From Scatophagus argus (taxonomy: Eukaryota; Chordata; Actinopteri; Scatophagidae), in assembly GCF_020382885.2 (NCBI RefSeq), contig NC_058496.1:4890501-4954500 (forward strand): a stretch of DNA of 64,000 nt, in the 5' to 3' direction. Numbering within the stretch: the first letter of the stretch is position 1; each line of letters opens with the position of its first letter. This document shows positions 13,201 through 23,145 of the stretch, piece by piece. A program made the translations under genes and the position numbers. The notes under the pieces are model-generated. The model was not told the origin of the DNA. It saw only the letters and a list, made by a program, of their open reading frames with translations, and made no database searches.

Positions 13201-16200
13201 AATGAACAGAAAACTGTCATGTACCTCTGATATGGGAGGGCTGTCCAGAAATCAGCAGTGAGAGCCACTTTCTCCACTTTACCGAGCTGCCCCACAAGCT
13301 CCTCCGTCTTCTCGTGGAAATGGCTCTCAATTAGACGTGTAATATCTCCAGCAGATGGCATTTTATAATTGTGCACAGTGTATGCAAGGAGCTCGCGAAA
13401 ACCTTCCCCACTGACCATGCTGATGGGAAGCATGTCCTTCTCTATCATTCTGGAGATAAGCTCAGTGACCTCTGCATGCGTCGCCAGTGACACGCCGTCA
13501 TTCGGCATGGTGTCCGGGTGTTTGTTTTTAATGTGGTACATCATGCTGGTGGTGCTGCTCCTGTACTTCAGCTTCGTGTCGCACATCGTGCAGTGAACCT
13601 CGTCGTCCACTTTGACGAAAATGTCCCAAACAGAGCTCCGCTTCAGGCGCTTCCTCTCTCCGTAGTCACGCTCAGCGGGGGTGCTAACGTTGCTAATGCT
13701 CATGTTGGGAGACATGATAGCAACCTGCATGATGTCCGAATTCGCGGTGTCCTCCTCGATGCACTGGACGGTACAAATCACCGGTTTCTCGTCTTCGTCT
13801 AGCGGCGTCGTTGACTGATGGTGCCGGCTCATGTGGTTGATCATGGAGCTGGTGGCTCCGCCGCAGTACTTCAGCGTAGCGTGACATTTCGTGCAGCGGA
13901 CGAAGCTCCCCACCTGCTCAAAGCAGTCCCAAACAGAGCTCCGTCTCCTCCCCGTGCGCTTCATGTTTTGTGCAGCTGGCTAATGACGGACCCGAAAATC
14001 TTTTTTTGACGCTAGCAAGCTAGCTAAGGTTAGCGCCGACTGTTAACGCAACATGGGCATTTGGGGGCAATAAAAGGCCAGTTTGTGACCTATTTCACTT
14101 CGGTATATGCACTAAGAGAATATGACAGAGGGCTACATGTAGGTACAATTTCGCTGTATTTAAAAAGAAAATAATGTTTATTATCCACCAGGCATGCAGA
14201 TGTTCCCGAATCCTGCGTGCGATACGTGGGGGCGATGGTGGATGACGTCATCAAAACGGGAAGTGAGGTAACGGCCAAGTTTAAAACGAAATCTGTGAGA
14301 TTAATTTAATGTGCTGTGTGTTTAATATTCTTTGAACTTTTTTGTTTTTTTGTTGAGTAAATTGTTTCTGTTTTATTAAGGTCGTGTAATTAAGGGTGTG
14401 ATGAATCTATATTTTGTCCTTTACTACCATAATTGTTATATTATTGCTTGTTGTTTGATAAAAAGTTGTTTAGACCTGCGGTTTTGTCACTACATAAATA
14501 TTCTATGTATTAATATGTACAGGGTCAGCCAAAATAATGTATACACGCATCAGGAAAAAAATAAACATGCATTATTATTTTGGCTGACTCTGTATATAGA
14601 GCATCTGTTTGACATGCTTTATGTTCTTCAGGTACCAAGCACTGGTGAGGAGGAGAGTTTACTGGTGGTTCAGTCCTATGATGACCTGAGTAGAAAACTG
14701 TGGAGGCTGGAAGGTCTGCCTCTCTCCATTACAGCAGTGCAAGGATCCCACCCTGCACTCAGATACACACAGGTGAAACCTCTTAGTCCTAATAGGGACC
14801 TGCTGTCATTAACGCAATGGCAAGCAGTAGTAACGTGAAAGTATTTCTGCTTAACCACCACAATGCAACTCATTTTGTTAGGTTATTTACAGGTATTGTT
14901 AATTATAAACTGAATTTGGCTGTATGATTGTTCTGACATTTCAGCTGTGTCTTGCAGGTCTTTCCCCCTGTGCCAGTGAAGCTGGACTATTCCTTCTTTG
15001 ACCGAGAAAAGACGTCCAGATCGTTGGTGCCAAAGGAAGGCAAACCCTGTCCTGCTTATATCACACCTATCACAGGTTAGTGTTTCATCCACCAGCAACA
15101 AAGTGAGAAGTTCTGCAACTCTGCCATGGAAAATGTTTTATGAATTTGTGAAATAATTGAATTACAGCTCATGTATTCCAAGCAGGAAAATGACAGCCTC
15201 TTAACCACAGACATTTAGCTGTGCAGCCTCTGATGACGATCTGGTAACCTGGTTCTTGCAGTGATCTGTCACATGGAGGGGAGTGGAAAGTGGCCTCACG
15301 ACCGCCTCGCCATCCGCCATATCCGAACTGCCTTCCATATCCGCTTGGGAGAGTTACTCAAGAAACACCATAACTATACATGCAGGCCCTGCCCCACACA
15401 TCTCGATGTGTGGAAGGTATGTTTTTGAGTTTATGTATGTTACCCACACATCTATGTTAAAGATAAAACATTTTTTTTAGAATCTAATTATTATTTTGTG
15501 GTACGTCCAGACAAGTTTTGGCAACATTTATTAAAAAAAAATCCCAGTTCACAGTGTTTTGGTAATCTATGTAGTGTTGTTTCCCTCCCTTTGTGTATCC
15601 AGGATGGCTTCGTGTTTCGCATCCAGGTGGCGTACCATCGGGAGCCTCAGGTGCTGAGAGAGAGCATGAACCCCGAGGGGCTGCTGATTGTGAGGGACAA
15701 CGAGGAGGCTCAGTCTCTGGAGATGGCCACCATTCACAAGCCTCTACTCACTAGCACATTGCATGGGTAAAATTCAAACCGTAACACAAAGTAGTACCTG
15801 TGTGAGGGCCTTACAGTTGGTGGGTTCCTATTGGTTCCTCTCTTTTTTAACTCTGAACAGTTTTTTTTAGTTTTTTAACTTCTGTCCTACTTTCAACTTG
15901 TTTTGTTTTTTGTTATTTTGCTTGCCTTCCACGCACCATTCCTCATTTTTATTTTTATTTTTTACTTCATCTTGCTTATAGGCTCCAGCAGCAGCACCCA
16001 TGTTTCGGGACAGTGTGTCGCCTGGCCAAACGCTGGCTGGGCGCTCAGCTCTTCAGTGATGACATTACAGAGGACACAGCAGACCTGCTGGTGGCGTCGC
16101 TTTTCCTGCAGCCTGCACCCTTTACTCCTCCAGGGTAACTACTGCCTCCCACTTTTTCTTTTATTTAGTCTGTCCACCTCCTCAGTCTTATTTTTTTTAA

Positions 16201-19200
16201 AACTTCCCTTTGTTCGTTCAGTAGGTCATGTGAATGAATTTCTTCGTCTTTCCCAGTTCTCCTCAGGTGGGCTTCCTTCGTTTCCTTCATCTGCTCTCCT
16301 CCTTTGACTGGAGGAACAACCCGCTGGTAGTAAACCTCAACAACCAGCTCACAGGCAAGCGCTCTCACACACATGCACACACACACACACACACACACAC
16401 ACCCCTTTTCCTGCTGTGTCACACAAACAAATTCCCTCTGACCTCTTTTTATACACGCACTCAACATGCTTTAACATCCTGCTCATGTGCATCGCTGCCT
16501 CAACGCCAAACTGAATTGTTGTTCTCCTCTTTGTCACGTGTAGCTGTGGACTACACAGAGATCAAGAATGATTTCATGGCCTCCAGGGAGTCTCTGCCTG
16601 TCATGTTTATAGCAACACCTAAAGACAAAAAACAATCTATGTGGACCAAGAGAGCACCTAGTGTACAGGTCAGTAGACACACAAATACGAGTAGACAACC
16701 CACACAACAACACATTTAATAGATTAGCACTCAATACTGAATTTAAAAATGATAAAATATTACAATTGGTCAGTAGAAAGAAAAAATAAAATAAAAAAAG
16801 GAATGTTTGAGAACTGCACCATCAAAAAGATGGACAGAAACATAGTAAAAATTACTATCTCCTTTGTCAGATTTGTAACAAACAGAGAGAATCACAAACA
16901 ACGATGTAGAAAAGAGTTGCATGTTCTCGGTGGAGAGCAGTCACATAGTTTCCCAATTCTGGAGCCTCTCCTTAGCGCACACTGGTCTCCTGGATCACAC
17001 TGAAAAGAGGTGAAACCAAAGTAAGACAGTGGTTACATATTTACTCTTTGTAAGTGAGCAGTAAATGTCTCTGAACAGGTTGACTAGAGTGATTCTTAGA
17101 AACTGAGATAATTCCGGATGGGTTACATACCACAGGCAGATAGCCGTGCTTTTTTCTTAGAACTGGAAATTCATTGTTCTGAAGTCTTTCCAAAACTTCA
17201 TGTAAGTCATTGATCTGAAAATGCACAATTCTCCTGTATTAGTTGACTGAACATTAAAATAAAATCCCAATATCAAAAAAAATAAACAGCATTCTGAAGA
17301 ATTTCCATCTGTCATGAATGTTTACATCAGTAATTATGTCAACAACTTTCCAAACATCCTTGAAAGCACCATCAGGGGTAGCTCACCAGTTGCTTTTCAT
17401 TGCCGTCTTCTGTCGTAGTGAAATAAGGAAAGTATTTAGTTTTGTATTCCTCTGTCTGGACGTGACCATAGCTGTAAAAGAGTCCAGTGGTACACAGTAG
17501 TGTACAGAAAAGGTACACACACCAACTTCTCATGGTGTGTAGCTGACCCAGATAAGCTTCCTGTGCTTGCCCACCTCACTCCCCCAACAACACGAGCCTC
17601 TCCCAGCATCCTGCTTTATATGGTGGCCGAGAGCAGGAACTTTGTGCCCTGTGACGTCCCGACAGAGACGTCATCGTGGGCTTCTTTCATGTTCAAGTGG
17701 TCAGCACTCTTTTACATTGAACCTGGTCTTGTAGCTGGAGTTGCACATATGAGTTAATTGTTGAATTCTTTTGCTCACATTCACCGACTTCAGGAAGTGA
17801 AAGGGAGTTACAAAACAAACAGCTGTCGCGAGTGAATGTTCCTGGTTGAGTGTGTTTTCAGTTGTCTCAGTGCCTCTGAATGGCCACAAGGGGGCAGCCC
17901 ATGATGAAGTCAGTCAGCTAACAAAATGAACATTTGAGTTAAAATAAACATTCTTTAAACCCGCAGTGGGGAAATTTGCAAACTGTTCAAGGTGCTTTCC
18001 ATTGCCAAAGTTCCTACGCCACCCAGATGCAGTACTCTGGGTAGGCTTGACAGGCCTGGGCATCGACATGCTCGACTTCCACATAATGATACCAGTCTTC
18101 CTTTGTCAGTGAGACTTGTTGGAAAATGTGTAAGGAAGGCAGAGAGCCAAAAGTTATTTTGAACCATTTGACGTTCATAAATTTTCCACAGACATGTTAA
18201 TTAACCTTGTAAGTACCATGAGTTTTAACTGGAACACCAAAGAAAGCTCGAGTTTGTTGGAATTACAAGATATTTGATTAATGAACATTGATTATCATCT
18301 GGATCATTGGTCTGATAGTGGTCAAAAAACATGACTGTTGTACTGGAAGGAAAGCGAATTCTTAATTTGTCCTGAACGCTGAAATGAGTTTGAGGAGAAT
18401 TTGTTTTCAGTAGGAAGAAACTCACTTTAACTATTTAAGTGCATTAAACAGAAAGGTGACAAAAGAGTTGGCACATAGTGGTACACCTGGGATCATTACA
18501 GTACATGTACATGTGTGGGGCAAGAAAAAAGTTCTCTCACCATTATGAAATAATCACGCTTTCTAGCTGTTATGTAATTTAATGCCATTGAAAGGGATGC
18601 CGTGTGTGGGGTTGACAGGACCTTCAGTTACTTCAAGCCATAATTCCTGACATAATCCTTCATACTGTGTGTCTCGATCCAGCTGTGTGTCTTCGTGACC
18701 CCTTGAACTCGTGCAAACGAACATCAGGGTGTGCTTTAATCAGATGGGCTGCAACAAACGTTTTAGGCGGCTCCTAGTAACGCTCTTTAAACAATTGCTG
18801 GATATCACTCTATATAATGTGATTCGTGTTCTTGTCTGCACTTGCTGCTCACATTTATGTGCTCCTGGAAATTGCTTATCCTTTAGTGTTAAAAAGGAAA
18901 GTGCACTCAATAGAGCATAAATCATCACCTGTAGTCTGGTGGGAGGAGGGTGACATATCAGAGGTAACAGATGAACAGCTGTCACGAGAAATGCACAGTT
19001 TCAAATGAATTCTTTTCGTATGCAATAGTATGTTTTCTGATATAAATGTACACAAAGTTATAAGCATTTTCGCATAGTGTAGTCTCAGTTTTGCATAAAA
19101 TGTAATTATATTGTAACTTGATATGGGAACAATAAATGGGAAAATAAACCCAATACATTTTCAGTTTAAAAGTTACTTATTTAGAACATTTTACCATCAA

Positions 19201-22200
19201 AAGACTTCAATCTTTAAACTGAGTTATAACAACAACAGGGATTTATTTCTCGTATCATGCTTACATTTAGTGGATAGCAACATGCCGGCTATGGAATTAG
19301 CCTGCAGATGCTTTGGTTCATGATGAGACGAAACTTTTCTTTGGTTGCCAGTTTTTGAGCCGCGACAAGGTTTTGCCTGCAGCAGTTTTTAGTTCTGCCG
19401 ACTGCTGAAAGAGTCTTGCTATGTTGTAATGCATATCGTAAAATGACAAATACAGTGACGGTATGAAACGGCAGTACATAAAATAGATTGTCCAAAAATT
19501 GTGAGTCAGTTCAATCATGAGAAGTTCTTGAGCACTCAGTCATAAATGTGCACCAAAAATATTTTATTCCCCGTACTACGTGAGATCATCTGTGGATGGA
19601 CTTGCATGCACATGACCGAAAGCTTGGTGCCTGGAGGAGATAATTAATAGCCTTACAACAGAAACCGTATATTGTATGCTATGTCAGATTATGTCAATTG
19701 GAAACATGTTTTGATTGTGTTTTCAGATGCTGCAGCGTGCCGTCATGCTGGCTGCAGAGAGTCTTAAGGTATTGGAGCAGCAGCTGATGGATGGTGGCCA
19801 GATACAAGATGTGAGGGTGAGTAAATAAAAAAAATGTTTGAAAGCTCTCATTTACTCTCCCCTCCAATGTCTGGACCCCTGTCTGAATGAATTATGATTT
19901 TAAAATGTAAGCCATGTGACGCACTCCTCTGTGTTTGTGCAGGTGGTCATGCGCCCGCCTCTGGATGCTTACGATGTGTTGATTCACCTGAACCCCAAGC
20001 AGGTTCCCCTGCTCAGCCAGGCAGTAGACCCCCCCGCTGTCACCTTCAGCAGGGGCATCATGACAGGCAGCGTGGCCCAGTCTGGAGGGGCCCTGCCTGT
20101 CATCGACTACAGCCCCGTGTCGCTCTACCTGGCAGAACTCAGAGTAAGTCTTGCCTGTTAGGGTTGTCGAAAGGAAGGTGTGGCGTTAATAGCGTCTTGT
20201 TGACACAGGACGAAAGGAAAGCCGTGAGGCAGGATTTACCCATTCACGCAAGTCTCAGCTTAAGCCGTTGAGGCCAGTGGCATATTCTTTGTGATATCCA
20301 GCTGCTTCCTGGAAATAAAAATTCATACTGGAGAATATAAACACTTAGTGAAACATAGGCTGTACCCGCATTGTTCACAAAGCAACAACAGGCCCAGTTT
20401 GAACTTTAGTAATGTAGATTTCTTAGAAACAATGATGATGAATTCTCAGAACTCCTCTCCTTCAGGAGTTAACCGTGTATTGCACATGTTTTTCACCTTC
20501 TCCGCACACTCTCCTGCACATAACTCATACGTTACGGGGTGTTTTATCAGACAGGGTTTTGCCTTGTTATTATTACTTGTTATTATTTCGCTGTTCTTTC
20601 TCATAGTTTCCCAATAACATGATGAAACCTGGATTGCGTTATGCAGCCAATACGTGTCTGTTGTGCGTTGTATGAGCAAGTCTACACCTCTAGTCTTTAA
20701 TTATGGATCAAAGCTGATTAGAAGACTAAGCTGATCAAACAAGTTGTGGAGAAAGCAAAGGTTCCCTGATGTGTAGTTTTGCTTTGAAATGTAATTAAAT
20801 ATTACATTTTAGCATGAAATTTAACAGGTTTTAATGGGCAATACGGAGGATTCTGTCCTGAACCTGCCTAATCCCATATATTTTCAGGATGCTTTTGGAG
20901 ACCTGGCACTCTTCTTCTGTGATCCCTATGGTGGAACAGTGATTGCAGTTTTATGGAAGCCAAAGGCCTTCACTCCAGTTCCCTTTAAGGTAGGCCGTAA
21001 GTCTCTTATGTTCTCTGTTCAAAACCATCAGTACAGAAGGAAAGTCTCCTGGGCTCTGATTCAGAAAGCAGGTTTAGTGAAAACTTTGTTGTTAACCTTG
21101 AGATAAGGGATGTTTCATTCCAAAAGGAGAGAAGAAACTTCAACTCTGGGGCAGTTATTGCAGTAACGTACTCTGTGAGCGTAAACCTGCTCGATGGTCT
21201 GCTAACTCCAAAACTGTCTCGCTGACTCCTCTCCTCCTGCTGAGCTTGAAGGGGCTGTGTGGCACACCAGTCTGAATAGCACTGTTACATTATCCTTTAT
21301 AGCTGTGTGACTGTGGGGACGTTAAGGCAGCTGTCAGGGTGTTAACCAGTGCATCTGTACTGAAACATTTACAGTGCGTTACTGTAGCAATCGCTGCTTA
21401 AATAAAACAATCTGTATGAAACTTTCAAGACACAAGATACTGATCAGTGAACATTCTTCTATCGGCTTGTGACTGGCCGCACTGATTCAACATTCCTTTT
21501 GTAGGTAGTATATCATGTTGAAGATTATGTGAATACTTCAGAGAGGGGATGGTTGTGGTACAGCTGAAAAGATTTCAGGATTCTTCTAGTCTTTAGATTT
21601 ACTTGTTGTTGATTTTTAAATGTAAAACAGATGTCTAAAAATTTATAGTCAGTCTGAAACCAGACACTTTTTCAACTGCAAATGGGCAGAATCAGACTTT
21701 ACAATCATAGGTTCATAAATAATCTCAGCTGTTTTGATCCATATTTTCATCTTCAGGTGTTGCCACCTGCGTTTTGTCCCTGTCAGGTTTCAGCTGAGTA
21801 TGTAACGTACAATAGGCTTCCAGCACTTAATCGTCCATTATGGAAATTCAAGTCAGTGAAGTGATGATTGAGTTGGCTATGCTGAATTAAAATGTAATGG
21901 TGTTAACTTACTGAGTCCTTTCTCTGCTCCTGCGTTTTAAGCTAAATGTCAGGGTCTGCACTGGCATGCATTCATGCTTCTCACTCCACTGGATGGCTTT
22001 TTTGATGATCGATGGCTTGAACATACTCAGACTTGACAGAACTATTTCTGATCAGCTGTTCTGGATCTGAAAGGTTTTCCATCTCAAGTTCAGGTTTAAC
22101 CTCAGAGTCTGGTAAACCTGCTTTCTGAAACCTGCCCCCGCACTGTTTGCTGTGTTCTATCATGCGTCTGCTTCACCTCCACCCTCCTCACTTCACTCAC

Positions 22201-22412
22201 GTGTCAACATCCACCGCTCTAACCTGATGTGACCTGACTTCTTCTTTCATTACACATCACAGACGTCGCAGGCGTCTGCACGGAGCGTGGCGGTGACTGG
22301 GGATGAAGCTAATACCTTTCCCAATGTCGAAGCAATACTGGAAGACTTCCAGGTGATGGGAATGGGCTTGGTCAAATCAGTGGAAGCCAGGACTGAAAAA
22401 TGGTCACTTTAG
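7232..22412 (+). CDS. nol6: Nucleolar protein 6 (NOL6/Nrap, yeast Utp22 homologue)
   Basis: NOL6 is part of the SSU processome (UTP-C module with Rrp7) that makes 18S rRNA in the nucleolus. It has a catalytically inert nucleotidyltransferase/PAP-OAS1-like Nrap architecture. I traced 26 coding exons: 7232-7270, 7536-7748, 7848-7964, 8076-8255, 8389-8557, 8694-8828, 8978-9141, 9247-9367, 9513-9571, 9671-9772, 9870-9985, 10248-10425, 10606-10728, 10988-11136, 14192-14267, 14632-14772, 14958-15075, 15262-15416, 15603-15766, 15982-16134, 16257-16354, 16544-16668, 19727-19816, 19943-20143, 20888-20989, 22263-22412. All phases agree and the product is 1145 aa (human about 1146). Diagnostic stretches include DGVALLKVWLRQRELD, LWGSRSELRRFQDGAI, KDGFVFRIQVAYHREPQ, FDWRNNPLVVNLNNQLT and FPNVEAILEDFQ. 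Intron 21 uses a GC donor. Introns 14 (3.1 kb) and 22 (3.1 kb) each contain an antisense gene. Confidence 0.97.
11786..13964 (-). CDS. BED-finger protein derived from a hAT transposase (ZBED-like), nested in nol6 intron 14
   Basis: Two exons on the minus strand, 12462-13964 and 11786-12334, joined by a clean GT-AG intron in phase 0, give 683 aa with no internal stop. Residues about 8-50 and 108-155 are two BED zinc fingers (SSVWDCFEQVGSFVRCTKCH with C-x2-C and an H-x4-H-type end; SSVWDIFVKVDDEVHCTMCD likewise). The RNase H-like core follows (TADFWTALPYQRYMTV, LQLAVTDGLSEDLVRIIAAA). The C-terminal hAT dimerisation domain is DPLDWWK-like (NPLDWWKVNGPRFPKLATLA ... RLSSEHVDMMIFVN). Compared with active ZBED/hAT proteins as I remember them, the second catalytic Asp region reads CVHNNTHN instead of CVHDNASN, the C-x2-H before LQLA has lost its histidine, and the S-E-R-x-F-S region is rearranged. 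I infer a domesticated DNA-binding protein; a recent but inactive transposon is the alternative. Confidence 0.82.
14520..14592. mobile_element. 73-bp palindromic mariner-like MITE
   Basis: A very short element in nol6 intron 15. The left end CAGGGTCAGCCAAAATAAT is mirrored at the right (ATTATTTTGGCTGACTCTG), with TA dinucleotides directly outside both ends (14518-14519 and 14593-14594). This fits a Tc1/mariner-superfamily MITE with a TA target duplication. Confidence 0.75.
16364..16403 (+). repeat. (CA)n microsatellite in nol6 intron 21
   Basis: Alternating CA run starting about 10 bp after the non-canonical GC donor of this intron. Confidence 0.9.
16715..16720 (-). terminator. Possible poly(A) signal of the nested CART gene
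   Basis: ATTAAA on the minus strand, about 170 bp after the CART stop codon. No better AATAAA was seen nearby, so this is tentative. Confidence 0.35.
16892..17533 (-). CDS. cart: CART-type neuropeptide precursor nested antisense in nol6 intron 22
   Basis: Three exons on the minus strand (17387-17533, 17131-17214, 16892-16999), all phase 0 with GT-AG introns, encode 112 aa. Residues 1 to about 20 (MRSWCVYLFCTLLCTTGLFY) form a hydrophobic signal peptide. The middle exon (LHEVLERLQNNEFPVLRKKHG) matches the CART propeptide helix and ends at a KK processing site. The last exon gives the six-cysteine knot: CDPGDQC, RIGKLCDC, RTCNSF, HRCL. Human mature CART reads CDAGEQC ... RIGKLCDC ... TSCNSFLLKCL, so the family is unmistakable. 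CART peptides are secreted regulators of appetite and stress. Teleosts have several paralogues and I cannot say which this is. The upstream human-type KR site is absent. A TATA box and CRE-like sites lie just upstream, inside the same nol6 intron. Confidence 0.93.
17615..17674 (-). promoter_or_regulatory. Promoter of the nested CART gene: TATA box and two CRE-like sites
   Basis: On the minus strand a TATAAA lies at 17620-17615, about 85 bp upstream of the ATG. Just upstream are two CRE-like motifs: TGACGTC on the plus strand at 17652-17658 and its inverse at 17667-17673 (minus-strand TGACGTC). Mammalian CART promoters are known to be CRE/CREB-driven, so this layout fits. Transcription probably starts near 17585-17590. 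Confidence 0.65.
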
Positions 22413-22632
22413 TCAACACACGTGTCCACACACCACATTCACCAAATGTATCAGACTGTAGCATCTGACATTTTCACCAGAAAACCTACATTAATACCTT
22501 TGTTGTTTGTGTCTCTCTGATTTTTAAACAGAACAATAGAAATGTGAATTGTCTCGATAACCATATTTGTTTTAATTATGTTTCTGTTAAAGATCAACCA
22601 CATGTTTGTTTTGGTGAAGCGGTATCATGTCT

Positions 22633-22638
22633 AATAAA
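22633..22638 (+). terminator. Poly(A) signal, nol6
   Basis: AATAAA about 220 bp after the nol6 stop codon. Confidence 0.65.
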
Positions 22639-23035
22639 GGCATATCTATTCTTTTGAGCCATATTTCATTCTTTTGCCCGACTACTTACCAGTCCGAAAA
22701 AGGGGAATGGGGAAAAAAAATACTGAAAAATAAATGAGAGTTCTGCAAAACTAGAATAATGTTGCCTTGATGCCAGCCCCAAAGAACAGAGCGCTCACGA
22801 GTCTATAGACTGATGAAACATCTGGGTCTGAAGAGGGTTTTTTTTTGTTGGGGGGGGTAATGTCTATTTTACATGAAGCCTTGTTTAGCTGGTAGTCCAC
22901 CACACCAGCTCTTTGGTCTTCCTGATATGGAACTGCAGGTGACGTGTTGCACCACGCACACAATTGTAAAAAGTGGATTCTTCTTAGTGATGATTACAAA
23001 CACATTACAAATTAGTGTAACAATTGCATGTGATT

Positions 23036-23145
23036 GTCTGGCAACCAGTCCAGGGTGAACCCCACCTCTCACCTGTTGTCAGATGGGATAGGCTCCAGCC
23101 CCACAACAATGCATAAAATGGATGGGTGGATGAATGGATGGATAA
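23036..23145 (+). mobile_element. 3' tail of a fish LINE (family uncertain) with simple-repeat end
   Basis: The stretch has the characteristic fish wording 'CCAGTCCAGGGTGAACCCC ... GGGATAGGCTCCAGCCCC', ending in an imperfect (GGAT)n run. I recognise this as the 3' end of abundant RTE/Rex-type LINEs, or SINEs sharing that tail. Only the last ~100 bp is present, as expected for 5' truncation. Confidence 0.65.

Noticed and set aside
17701-19726. Search for another gene in the rest of nol6 intron 22
   Set aside because: Only short ORFs without motifs or splice partners were found beyond the CART promoter.
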